Positions 55,075 through 63,349 of a stretch of DNA of 64,000 bases are shown here, in pieces. Both the position numbers and the translations under genes were made by a program. The notes under the pieces were generated by a model. The model was not told the DNA's origin, searched no databases, and was given only the letters and a program-made list of their open reading frames with translations. The stretch lies in contig CAMBZJ010000002.1 of NCBI GenBank assembly GCA_945872365.1, positions 62,001 to 126,000 on the forward strand. Direction: 5' to 3'. Position 1 is the stretch's first letter. The number at the start of each line of letters is the position of its first letter. This DNA is from Klebsiella pneumoniae. GTDB lineage: Bacteria; Desulfobacterota; Binatia; UBA12015.

Positions 55075-55806
55075 CTATTCGGTCCGGACGATCGACCCGG
55101 CCGGCAGGAGAGCCACCAGGCGGTCGAAGGCACGTCGCGCATACGCCTCGTCCTTCGATTCGATCGTCAGTTTCACCATGTACTCTGGATGTCCGATCTT
55201 CGGATAGCTGCCGAGCATGAGTTCGGGAAACTCGCGCACGACCTGGTTCAGCGAATCGGCAATCGTGCTCTCTCCCTGCGAGGTGTAGATGACGTGCAGG
55301 TGGAAGGGGTCGTCCTGGAAACGGAGACGCATCCCCTCGAACTTCTTGTACAGGATCTCGGGGATGCCGGGCAGGATGTAGACGTTGCCCAGCAGGATGG
55401 TCGGGAATCCGAGATTGGCGTCGGGGACGAGTTCGGCCCCCTCGGGGACCTCGGCCATCTTGAGATGGTGCGCATTCAGGCGGTCGCCCAGGTAGCGGCG
55501 AAGCCCCGCCTCGAGTTCGGGGTGCCGCACGACACGCCGGCCGAAGCCGCGCGCGATGCCTTCGATCGTCACGTCGTCGTGGGTCGGCCCCACCCCGCCC
55601 GAGGTAAAGACGTGGTCGAAGGCGGTCGAGAACTCGCGCACCGTATCGCCGATCACGTCGAGTTCGTCGGGGATCGTCACGATGCGACGCAACTCGACCC
55701 CGAGCGCCCGCAATTCCTTCGCGAGGAAGGGCGAGTTCGTATCCGCCACCTTGCCCGAGAGGATCTCGTTGCCGATGACGACGATGCCGGCGGTGCGCGC
55801 GGCCAT
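55075..55806 (-). CDS. CinA-like/molybdopterin-binding (MoCF) domain protein
   Basis: 243 residues from ATG 55806. It matches the CinA N-terminal domain: TAGIVVIGNEILSGKVADTN, FTSGGVGPTHDDVTIEGIAR and LPGIPEILYKKFEGM. The C-terminal nicotinamide-nucleotide amidase domain of full CinA is missing; this short type resembles the eukaryotic FAD-synthase MoCF domain and archaeal relatives. Pyrophosphatase activity on NAD- or FAD-related nucleotides is likely by family. It starts two bases after the TPP enzyme stop, so translation is probably coupled. Confidence 0.87.
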   Translation of the reverse strand: MAARTAGIVVIGNEILSGKVADTNSPFLAKELRALGVELRRIVTIPDELDVIGDTVREFSTAFDHVFTSGGVGPTHDDVTIEGIARGFGRRVVRHPELEAGLRRYLGDRLNAHHLKMAEVPEGAELVPDANLGFPTILLGNVYILPGIPEILYKKFEGMRLRFQDDPFHLHVIYTSQGESTIADSLNQVVREFPELMLGSYPKIGHPEYMVKLTIESKDEAYARRAFDRLVALLPAGSIVRTE

Positions 55807-55808
55807 GG

Positions 55809-57458
55809 CTAAACCGAGATCGCGTCCTTGCGGAACTCGCTCGTCCCGATCTTGATGTTCACGACGGCCGGCTTGCCCGCGGAGAGCGCGCGCTGGAGGG
55901 CCGGGCGGATCTCGCCGGGCTTCTCGACCCACTCGCCGTGGCAGCCCATCGCCTCGACCGCCTTGTCGTAGCGCGTGTAGTCGAGGCCGCAGGCGATCGC
56001 GCGGTCGGGCCCGTAGATCTGCACCTGCCCACGCCGGATCTGCTGCCAGGCGGCATCGTTACCGATCACGCCCACGACGTCGATCTTCTGGCGCGCCATG
56101 GCCTCGAACTCGAAGCCGTTCAGGCCGAAGGAGCCGTCGCCGTAGACGATGATGACCTTGCTCTTGGGGAAGGCGAGCTTCGCCGCCATCGCGTAGCCGG
56201 GGCCGGCGCCGAGGGTGCCGAGCGGCCCCGCGTCGAGCCAGTGGCCCGGCTTCCTGATCCGCAGCACGTTCGCGGCGGTACCGACGAAGTCGCCGCCGTC
56301 GCCGATCACGATCGTGTCCTCGTCGAGCACGGCGTCGATCTCGGCACAGGCGCGCACCGGGTTGATCGGCTCGGAGTCCGACTCCATCTCCGACTTGTGG
56401 ACGTCGCGCTTCTCGACGTCGATGCGGCGGATGTCGTCGGTCCACGCCTTGTGGAGTTCCTTCTGGAAGCCCGACTTCTTCGCGACGGCCGTCATCTGCT
56501 CCATGACGAGACCGGTGTCGCCCACGATGCCGACCTCGATCGCGCGGTTGCGGCCGATCTCGCCGCCGTTGAGATCGACCTGGATGATCTTCGCGTCCGG
56601 GTTGATGTGGGTCGCGCGGCCGTAACCGATGCGGAAGTCGAGCGGGGTGCCGAAGATCAGGACCGCGTCCGCGCCGCGCAGCGCGTCCTTGCGAGCCATC
56701 GTCATGCCGTAGGGGTGCCCCGGCGGGATCGACCCGCGCGCCATCCCGTTCACGAAGGTCGGCATGCCGAAGGTCTCGAGAAAGGGCATGTAGGCGTCGC
56801 GACGGCGCGACCACCAGTACTGGCTGCCGACCAGGCACACCGGGCGACGGGCGTCGCGCAACACCTCGACCGCCCGCTCGATGTAGTCTGGGTCGCCCGC
56901 GATCCCGGCCTCGGTGCGGTATTTCGTCGGGAAGACGCAGCGCTCCTCGTCGACCGAGTCGAAGAGGAAGTCGAGCGGCATCTCGAGGAACACCGGCCCG
57001 GGGACGTTCGTCGTCGCGATGCGGAAGGCGGTCGAGACGTACTCGCCGAGCCGCTTCGAGTCGGGCACGGCGACCGCCCACTTGGTGATCGGCCGCATGA
57101 GCTCGACGTGGTTCATGTCCTGGAGCCCGCCCATGTCCTGGTAGGCGCGCGGGGCCTGGCCGCCGATGATGACCATGGGGGCGTTGGCGCGGTGGGCGGT
57201 TGCGACACCGGTCACGGCGTCGGTCAGGCCCGGTCCCGCGGTGACGATCGCCACCCCGGGCTGGCCGGTCACCCGGCCCCAGCCGTCGGCCGCATGCGCC
57301 GCCGTCTGCTCATGGCGCACGTCGACGACGCCGATCCCTTGGTCGATGCAGCCGTCGTAGATCGACATGATGTGGCCGCCGCAGAGCGTGAAGACGTACT
57401 TCACCCCCTCGTTGGCGAGCGCTCGGGCGACGATCTGACCACCGTGAAGCTGTCCCAT
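55809..57458 (-). CDS. thiamine-pyrophosphate enzyme, acetolactate synthase/2-hydroxyacyl-CoA lyase family
   Basis: 549 residues from ATG 57458. The catalytic Glu is E50 in VVDVRHEQTAAHAADG. GVAIVTAGPGLTDAVTGVAT follows. The TPP/Mg2+ motif is GDGSFGLNGFEFEAM from about residue 440. The central domain has the fold seen in oxalyl-CoA decarboxylase and ILVBL. Residues for FAD binding cannot be judged. The GGHIMSIYDGCID region after the N-terminus is typical of HACL/ILVBL-like enzymes rather than anabolic IlvB. Carbon-carbon lyase or ligase on a 2-keto or 2-hydroxyacyl-CoA substrate is likely. Coupled to the CinA-like gene. Confidence 0.85.
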   Translation of the reverse strand: MGQLHGGQIVARALANEGVKYVFTLCGGHIMSIYDGCIDQGIGVVDVRHEQTAAHAADGWGRVTGQPGVAIVTAGPGLTDAVTGVATAHRANAPMVIIGGQAPRAYQDMGGLQDMNHVELMRPITKWAVAVPDSKRLGEYVSTAFRIATTNVPGPVFLEMPLDFLFDSVDEERCVFPTKYRTEAGIAGDPDYIERAVEVLRDARRPVCLVGSQYWWSRRRDAYMPFLETFGMPTFVNGMARGSIPPGHPYGMTMARKDALRGADAVLIFGTPLDFRIGYGRATHINPDAKIIQVDLNGGEIGRNRAIEVGIVGDTGLVMEQMTAVAKKSGFQKELHKAWTDDIRRIDVEKRDVHKSEMESDSEPINPVRACAEIDAVLDEDTIVIGDGGDFVGTAANVLRIRKPGHWLDAGPLGTLGAGPGYAMAAKLAFPKSKVIIVYGDGSFGLNGFEFEAMARQKIDVVGVIGNDAAWQQIRRGQVQIYGPDRAIACGLDYTRYDKAVEAMGCHGEWVEKPGEIRPALQRALSAGKPAVVNIKIGTSEFRKDAISV

Positions 57459-57580
57459 GGCGAGTGGTTCCAGTCCTTGGAGAAGGCGCCCCACCGCGGA
57501 GCGACCCCTCCCCTTATCCGCGGCCGTCGGGGGGGGCAAGGCCAGCGCGGGCGCGCCGCCGGCATGCTACGCGATGCGCC

Positions 57581-57862
57581 ATGAGCGAGCGCATCGATCG
57601 CATCGTGGAACGGCTGCGTGCCGGACTGGACGCGCTCGTGGTCGAGGTCGGCGACGACAGCGCCCTGCACGCCGGGCACGCCGGGGCGCGAGGTGGCGGC
57701 GGTCACTACCGGGTGGTCGTGGTGTCGGAGCGCTTTGCGGGCCTAGACCGGGTGGCCCGGCAGCGCCTGGTCTACGCGGCCCTGGGGGACATGTTCCCGG
57801 GCGAGATCCACGCGTTCTCGGCGCGGACGATGACGCCGGCGGAGGCGGAGGCAAAGCCCTGA
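57581..57862 (+). CDS. BolA family protein
   Basis: 93 residues from ATG 57581. The BolA core is DSALHAGHAGARGGGGHYRV with VVVSERFAGLDRVARQRLVY and the C-terminal helix end GEIHAFSARTMTP. The HAGH segment has the His of Fe-S-binding BolA proteins, which work with monothiol glutaredoxins. Divergent from the TPP enzyme with 122 bp between starts. Confidence 0.93.
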   Translation: MSERIDRIVERLRAGLDALVVEVGDDSALHAGHAGARGGGGHYRVVVVSERFAGLDRVARQRLVYAALGDMFPGEIHAFSARTMTPAEAEAKP

Positions 57863-57975
57863 TTCGGACATGACCCGTCTCGTACCCTCCGCCACCACCG
57901 CGGCGGCCCCCCGGGGAAACCCTGAGTAGCGGTCGCCGTGCGACCTCTCCAGATTGCACTCAACGGGTCAGGCTA

Positions 57976-58020
57976 CCGCGGGCCAAAGGCCCACGGCGGA
58001 AGGTCCCGGCGCAGAGGGAC
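57976..58020 (+). promoter_or_regulatory. two small hairpins in the leader of the Cys-rich protein gene
   Basis: The first is CCG-C-GGGCC, loop AAA, GGCCC-A-CGG (57976-57996). The second pairs GTCCC (58003-58007) with GGGAC (58016-58020) and would bury the GAGGGA ribosome-binding site. A translation-control role such as an RNA thermometer or riboswitch is possible. No known class was recognised. Confidence 0.35.
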
Positions 58021-58025
58021 ATCGC

Positions 58026-58292
58026 ATGGAAATCCGGATCACTGCCGCGACTATTGCTGCCAGCCTCTTCCTCTTGGGGGAAGGCGGTATGGCGAGGGCC
58101 GGCTCGCCACCAGGCAAAGCTCCCGAACCCAACGCGAAGCCGAGCGGCGCGAGCCATGTCACCTGCTGCCTGCCTGTTGACGACGGCGGCGCCCAGTGCG
58201 ACGAGCGCACCCCGGAACGTTGCGCCCTCGAGGGTGGAACCATTCCGAAGACCGACGGTTGTCTGGCCGCAGCATGCGGCGCCCCGGCCTGA
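58026..58292 (+). CDS. small Cys-rich secreted protein
   Basis: 88 residues from ATG 58026, with GAGGGA upstream. A signal peptide (MEIRITAATIAASLFLLGEG, AxA-type end ARAG) precedes a short domain with six Cys: HVTCCLPV, AQCDERTPERCALEGG and DGCLAAACG. This pattern fits a small disulfide-bonded or metal-binding protein exported to the periplasm. It lies 5' of the DUF3300 gene. No family recognised. Confidence 0.6.
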   Translation: MEIRITAATIAASLFLLGEGGMARAGSPPGKAPEPNAKPSGASHVTCCLPVDDGGAQCDERTPERCALEGGTIPKTDGCLAAACGAPA

Positions 58293-58428
58293 ACGGCGAC
58301 ACCCAAGCCGGCTTGCAATGCCACGGGGATGATGAACACAGAGTAGGGCGGGACCGCAGATCCTCCACTCCCCCCGAACGACGCATCAGGCGTGCCCCCA
58401 CAGCCGACCTCCGAGGCCGAGGAAACCC

Positions 58429-59682
58429 ATGCGAGACTTACACCGACCGAAGCTGCAGGCGCTCATCGCCTGCGTAGCACTGCTCGCGTCGAGCGCGCAG
58501 GGCGCGGCCTACGCCCAATCGGCGCAGGGCGAGCCCGATGCCGGCCTTGAGAAGCTCGTGGGCCCCATCTCCCTCTACCCAGATCCGCTCATCGCCCAGA
58601 TTCTTCCGGCATCGGCCTATCCGGTGCAGGTCGTCGAAGCTCAGCGAGCCCTTTCGAGCGGTGGGCGCCCGGACCAGAGCGTCGCTTCTCAATGGGACCC
58701 GAGCATTCAGGCCCTGCTGTCCTATCCCCCGGTTCTCAAGATGATGAGCGACAAGATCGACTGGACGACGCAGCTCGGCCAGGCGGTCGCGTCGAACCAG
58801 TCGGCGGTCATGGCCGCGATCCAGGCGGATCGCGCCGCGGCGCAGAACGCCGGCAACCTGATGAGCAACTCCCAGCAGGTCGTTTCGACGGATACATCGA
58901 GCGGTTCCACGGTGATCGTGGTTCAGCCCGCCAACCCTCAATACATCTACGTCCCGCAATACGACCCAACACTCATGTACGCGGCCGTGCCCTATTACGG
59001 CTACCCTTTCATGACCTTCGGTGCGGGCTTCGTTGCCGGGGCCGCTACGGCCTATGGCTGCAGCTGGGGGGCTTGGGGCGGATCGCTCACCGTGAACAAC
59101 AACTACGGCTACCACTACGGAAACGACTACGCGGCCTACCACCCCGCGAGCGGCACTTACACCGGATACGATGCACGCACCGGGACCTACGGAGCCTACA
59201 ATCCGGCCACTGGAAAGTACGGAACCTACAACCCGTCGAGCGGAGCCTACGACAAGGACGGCCAAACCGGAACCTGGAAGCCGCCGGCGTCGGACCAGGT
59301 CGGAAGGTCCACCGAAGGCTACAACGCGAACCAGTACCGCGCAGGGGACACGGGGGACTGGGGAAGCCGAAGCGGTTCGGACAGCGGCTTTCTCGGCGGA
59401 GACGGGGATCGCTCGTTCGGGAGCGGTGACGACGATCGTGGCTTCGGTGGCGGCAACTCCGACGGTGTCAATCGTGGGTTCGACGGCGGGGGCGTGGGGT
59501 CTGGCGGCTCCGGCTCCGGAGACGCCTTTCGCGGTGCGGGCGGCGGAGGCTGGGGGTCCGGCATGGCCAGCGATCGGGGCTCCGGCGGCGGCGGGGGATT
59601 CGGCGGTGGCGGGGGCTCCGGCGGCGGCGGGGGATTCGGCGGCGGCGGGGGCTTCCGCGGTGGCGGCGGCGGGCGACGTTAG
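58429..59682 (+). CDS. DUF3300 secreted protein with Gly-rich tail
   Basis: 417 residues from ATG 58429, with GAGGAAACCC upstream. A signal peptide ends at about AYAQ. DUF3300 core: LEKLVGPISLYPDPLIAQIL, ASAYPVQVVEAQRAL, LSYPPVLKMMSDKIDWTTQL, and IVVQPANPQYIYVPQYDP. Then a Tyr/Gly-repeat (TGTYGAYNPATGKYGTYNPS) and a long tail of Gly with Ser/Phe. DUF3300 proteins are exported, of unknown role, and commonly sit beside DUF2950 genes as here (17 bp). Confidence 0.9.
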   Translation: MRDLHRPKLQALIACVALLASSAQGAAYAQSAQGEPDAGLEKLVGPISLYPDPLIAQILPASAYPVQVVEAQRALSSGGRPDQSVASQWDPSIQALLSYPPVLKMMSDKIDWTTQLGQAVASNQSAVMAAIQADRAAAQNAGNLMSNSQQVVSTDTSSGSTVIVVQPANPQYIYVPQYDPTLMYAAVPYYGYPFMTFGAGFVAGAATAYGCSWGAWGGSLTVNNNYGYHYGNDYAAYHPASGTYTGYDARTGTYGAYNPATGKYGTYNPSSGAYDKDGQTGTWKPPASDQVGRSTEGYNANQYRAGDTGDWGSRSGSDSGFLGGDGDRSFGSGDDDRGFGGGNSDGVNRGFDGGGVGSGGSGSGDAFRGAGGGGWGSGMASDRGSGGGGGFGGGGGSGGGGGFGGGGGFRGGGGGRR

Positions 59683-59699
59683 AGGGAGCGGGCACATCC

Positions 59700-60650
59700 A
59701 TGGGAAATTCGCAGTCGCGGCGGCTACCGCTAGGAATCCTCGGAATCTCGGCCCTGTTCGCCAGCAGTTTGGGCGGGGGCTGCGCCCATCACGGAGCCGT
59801 AGCCAAGGCACCGCTGACACCACCCATGCCCCCTTCCGCCACGATCGCACCTTCGGGCGGAGGTCGGCTCTTCGCGGACCCCAGAGGCGCCGTCGACGCG
59901 ATTCTGGCGGCCTGTCTCTCCGGCGACGAAACTCAGGTCGTGGCGATCTTCGGCGAACCGGCGCGCAAACTCGTGAGCACGGGCAACGCCGAGAAGGACC
60001 GTGAGCGCTGCAAGCGCTTCGTCGAGGCTTCGAAACAGATGACGAGAGTCGATCCCGACGCGCCCGGCAGGGTGCACATCGTCGTCGGGCAAGACGATTG
60101 GAAGCTCCCGATACCACTGGTGCAGACCACCGGCGGATGGCAATTCGATTGCGTCGCCGGGGCAAAAGAGGTCGCCGCGAGGAGAATCGGCGCGAACGAA
60201 CTCGAGGCAATCCGTGTCCTGCGGGCGTTCGTCGCCGCACAGCGGGAGTACAAGACGACGCACGGCTCCTATGCCCAACGGTTTGCGAGCACACCGGGGC
60301 GCCAAGACGGACTTTCCTGGGCAAGCCGTCGCGGTCGGCCCTCTAGTCCGTTCTCCTCGGAGTTTGGCGCCGCCATGCAGAAGACCGGCTGGTCCGGATA
60401 TCGCTACAAGATCCTCACTGCGCGACGCGAGAACGTCGCGGGCCAGCCCCGCCAGGTGCACGGGAAGAGGACGGAGGGATTCGCGCTACTGGCCTGGCCC
60501 ACCGCGTACCGTGCGACCGGCATGACAAGCTTCCTCGTGGACGACAGCGGGAAAATCCTCGAAAAGGATCTGGGCGAGAGCACTCCCGCGATCGCTTCCG
60601 GGATGACCAGGTACGACCCCGACTCTTCCTGGAAGCCGGTCTCGAACTGA
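59700..60650 (+). CDS. DUF2950 lipoprotein
   Basis: 316 residues. The N-terminus ends in a lipobox (ASSLGGGC), so it is probably a lipoprotein. DUF2950 core: GWQFDCVAGAKEVAARRIG, NELEAIRVLRAFVAAQREY, SYAQRFASTPGRQDGLSWAS, and the late AWPTAYRATGMTSFLVDDSG. Function unknown. It probably works with DUF3300 on the outer side of the membrane. Confidence 0.9.
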   Translation: MGNSQSRRLPLGILGISALFASSLGGGCAHHGAVAKAPLTPPMPPSATIAPSGGGRLFADPRGAVDAILAACLSGDETQVVAIFGEPARKLVSTGNAEKDRERCKRFVEASKQMTRVDPDAPGRVHIVVGQDDWKLPIPLVQTTGGWQFDCVAGAKEVAARRIGANELEAIRVLRAFVAAQREYKTTHGSYAQRFASTPGRQDGLSWASRRGRPSSPFSSEFGAAMQKTGWSGYRYKILTARRENVAGQPRQVHGKRTEGFALLAWPTAYRATGMTSFLVDDSGKILEKDLGESTPAIASGMTRYDPDSSWKPVSN

Positions 60651-60732
60651 CCACGGCCTTCCGCCACGCGTCTTCGGCGATTCAGCCGATCCCCCGCGAG
60701 CACGGGGTGCCGCGAACGGGAGCCGATAAGCC

Positions 60733-61527
60733 ATGTTCGACGTGAGTTTCCTGAATCGCCTGAGGAACGCCGAACTCGATCTTATACTCCCCCACCTTCC
60801 TGCCGGCGCTCGGCTGCTGGAATTCGGTGCGGGTACTGGAATCCAGGCGCGACGTCTCGCCGATCTGGGTTTTGACGTGACGGCCGTGGATCTCGCTACC
60901 TCGGAATATTCCGGGCACCGCCAGTTCCCGATCCTGGACTACGACGGGCAGCGCATCCCGCTTCCGGACGCTTCGGTCGACGTCGTGTACTCATCGAACG
61001 TGCTCGAGCACGTACCGAAGATCCAGGAGACGCTCGTCGAATTCCGACGCGTCACGAAGCCCGGGGGACACGGCGTACACCTCATGCCATCCGTCGCTTG
61101 GCGATTCTGGACTTCTACCGCAGGCCCCTTCACATCGGCACAGGCGGCCCTCCACCTCCTGCGCCTCCTGCGGCCCTCGCCGAATCCGCGAACGAGTCGG
61201 GGTGCCGAAGCACGCAGGGCGCTGAAGTTTCTTCTCGCAGGCCTCCTTCCGCTCGCACATGGAACGTCGCGCGACGCCTTTTCGGAGCTCTGGACCTTTC
61301 GCGCGGCTGCCTGGCGCCGAACCTTCGCAAGAGCGGGCTTCGAGGTGGACTCCATCCGGCCAACGGGCCTGTTCCACTCCGGGCACATGCTGATGGGTCC
61401 TGCTCTCGGAATCACGTCGCGAACACGCCTCGCTCGCCATCTCGGCAGCGCCGCCAACCTTTACAAGGTACACACGAAGCCCCTCGACGATCGCCCGGTC
61501 CTGCCTGGCCGGAAGGACAGCAAATGA
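60733..61527 (+). CDS. class I SAM-dependent methyltransferase
   Basis: 264 residues from ATG 60733. SAM motif I is LLEFGAGTGIQARRLAD; DVVYSSNVLEHVPKI and EFRRVTKPGGHG are the post-I and motif III features. The C-terminal half is longer than usual. Probably methylates a sugar or lipid precursor because acyltransferase and FrhB-like genes follow. The stop overlaps an ATG (ATGA, 61524) that would be the natural start of the next gene. GC content is lower than in the rest of the window. Confidence 0.88.
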   Translation: MFDVSFLNRLRNAELDLILPHLPAGARLLEFGAGTGIQARRLADLGFDVTAVDLATSEYSGHRQFPILDYDGQRIPLPDASVDVVYSSNVLEHVPKIQETLVEFRRVTKPGGHGVHLMPSVAWRFWTSTAGPFTSAQAALHLLRLLRPSPNPRTSRGAEARRALKFLLAGLLPLAHGTSRDAFSELWTFRAAAWRRTFARAGFEVDSIRPTGLFHSGHMLMGPALGITSRTRLARHLGSAANLYKVHTKPLDDRPVLPGRKDSK

Positions 61528-61579
61528 GTCCCCGGGGTACCGGAGACACCACCACGAGCCATGGCTGGACGCCGTCCGA

Positions 61580-62617
61580 GTGCTGGCCTGCCTGCTCGTG
61601 ATCGTGATCCATTCTCCAATGATCCGAAATGGTCAAGGAAGCTTCTGGTTGTCGGCATTCAACTATCTCGCATCGCCCTGCATCGGACTGTTCTTCATGA
61701 TCTCGGGGGCGACTCTTCTCCCCATTCGCGTGAGCACCAGGAGCTTTTTGCGATCTCGCTTCGGCCGCATCGTCCCACCGCTGGTCACATGGTCGATCCT
61801 CTACCTCGGGGTCGCCGTCCTGTACGCCGAGACGTCACCGGGGGACGCCCTTGCCGCAGCCCTTCGGATTCCTTTTGCCGCAGTGGGTAACGGCGCCTTC
61901 TGGTTCCTCTACTCGCTGCTCGGACTCTACCTCTTCCTGCCGTTCCTATCGCCCTGGATCGCAGGTGCGACGCCAGCAATGCTGCGACTATACCTCGGGG
62001 CCTGGGTCCTTGCGCTCGGCGTTCCCTATGTCGACGCACTCCTCCCTGGCGTCTCCCAGGCATTGGCGACACCGGATGGACTGCTCGCGAACTTCCAGAG
62101 CTATGCGGGATACGCGGTTGCCGGCTTTTACCTGCGCAAGTATCCGCCCGATCACGCAACCCGCCTTCTTACACCACGTCGCGCCATACCATTCACTCTC
62201 GTCTCGGTCGTGATCCCGGTACTATTCTACCTCGGCGTCTTTCGTGGGCTCGAGAACAGAGTCCTTTACGGCTACCTGACCGCCAATGTTGCACTGCTGG
62301 CAGTTGGCTTGTTTCGCATCATGCAACGCGGGGCACCACACCTTGTTCAGTGGAAGACCCCGCTTCAACAAGTGGGAGCGGACACGTTCGGCATCTACCT
62401 CGTACACCTGATGATTCTCCGGCGCGTCGTTCAACCGATCGTCATCGCTCACGGTCCGGAGTTTCCGCTGCTCCAGATTCCAGCCACCGCCGCAGCGACC
62501 TTCCTGCTGTCCCTTTGCCTCGTCGAGCTGATCCGTATGCTCCCCGGGTTCCTGCCCTATCTGCTGCTGGGCACGGACGAGTCGAGTCATCCCGCTGGCA
62601 CTTTCGGCGGAGGTTGA
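61580..62617 (+). CDS. acyltransferase-3 family membrane protein, 5' end appears frameshifted
   Basis: 345 residues are visible from GTG 61580, but the family start (EPWLDAVRVLACLLVIVIHS) is coded in the same frame upstream with no ATG, GTG or TTG. An ATG at 61524, overlapping the previous stop, is one frame off. A single missing base in CCCCGGGG (61530-61537) would join it to the correct frame. So the gene is either broken or affected by a sequencing error. The rest is intact, about ten transmembrane helices (CIGLFFMISGATLLP, FLYSLLGLYLFLPFLSPW). It probably acylates surface glycans. Confidence 0.8.
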   Translation: MLACLLVIVIHSPMIRNGQGSFWLSAFNYLASPCIGLFFMISGATLLPIRVSTRSFLRSRFGRIVPPLVTWSILYLGVAVLYAETSPGDALAAALRIPFAAVGNGAFWFLYSLLGLYLFLPFLSPWIAGATPAMLRLYLGAWVLALGVPYVDALLPGVSQALATPDGLLANFQSYAGYAVAGFYLRKYPPDHATRLLTPRRAIPFTLVSVVIPVLFYLGVFRGLENRVLYGYLTANVALLAVGLFRIMQRGAPHLVQWKTPLQQVGADTFGIYLVHLMILRRVVQPIVIAHGPEFPLLQIPATAAATFLLSLCLVELIRMLPGFLPYLLLGTDESSHPAGTFGGG

Positions 62618-62629
62618 AGCCCTTCGCCA

Positions 62630-63349
62630 TCAGGCAAGCTCCGGTACGTCATCGCGGCGCCGGAAGACCCCGATCCAGTAGTTAGCCGGCAGGCCGCAAA
62701 GTCTCGCAAACGCATCGAGGCCACCGAGAGCCATAAGCGACGCGGGATTCTCCCCGAGGGCATAGCTCGGCAGAAACGTGCAACCCCGTGTCTCCACGGG
62801 CTCGTACCCGCAACGGTCGAAGAGCCTGCACACGCCCGGTTGGTCGAGCGCGCCCCGGTTGAACACCCCATCGAGCCAAGGCCGGTCACGATAAAAGGCT
62901 CGGTAGTTGGGACCATCGAGGTCATCGCAGACCACGACGACATGGCGGAAGCGTCCCCGATTCGAACGGAACAGGCCCTGAACGTCATCCAGAAGGAACA
63001 GGGAATTCACGATGAGCCACACGTCGCGATTGGACCGGCTCCGCAGGGGAATGTGCCGAACGTCCGCGCAGCGGATCGCATTCTTCAATCGCGGGATCCT
63101 CTGTCGCGCCAGGTGGACGGCTTCCTCCGAGAGATCGAGCAACTCGAGATTCCATGTTGGTCGCCAGCGCTGGAGCCAGTAGGAGATGACTCCGGAACCG
63201 CAAGGTGCGTCGACGATCGTCGCTTCGGGTTCATGGACGCAGTCGAGGATCTGCAGAATCTCGCGAGCCCATGGCTTGTGAGGGTAGGAGTGATTCGTCA
63301 GCCAGCGGAGAAGCGGTGTCGCGATACCCGTCCCCATGGCTGGCCTCAC
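62630..63349 (-). CDS. class I SAM-dependent methyltransferase
   Basis: 239 residues from GTG 63349, which overlaps the upstream stop as GTGA; ATG 63337 is the alternative. The SAM motif is TIVDAPCGSGVISYWLQRW, then LELLDLSEEAVHLARQRI and the ADVRHIPLRSR strand. NSLFLLDDV is the post-motif III helix. The C-terminal half has GVFRRRDDVPELA. Substrate unknown; the neighbouring FrhB-like gene points to a surface glycan or cofactor pathway. Confidence 0.85.
   Translation of the reverse strand: MRPAMGTGIATPLLRWLTNHSYPHKPWAREILQILDCVHEPEATIVDAPCGSGVISYWLQRWRPTWNLELLDLSEEAVHLARQRIPRLKNAIRCADVRHIPLRSRSNRDVWLIVNSLFLLDDVQGLFRSNRGRFRHVVVVCDDLDGPNYRAFYRDRPWLDGVFNRGALDQPGVCRLFDRCGYEPVETRGCTFLPSYALGENPASLMALGGLDAFARLCGLPANYWIGVFRRRDDVPELA

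Noticed and set aside
57940-58020. Leader sequence compared with GEMM (c-di-GMP) and TPP riboswitches
   Set aside because: Short stretches look alike, but the conserved cores (GCAAA-type GEMM core; CUGAGA with the TPP P4/P5 pattern) do not fit in order.
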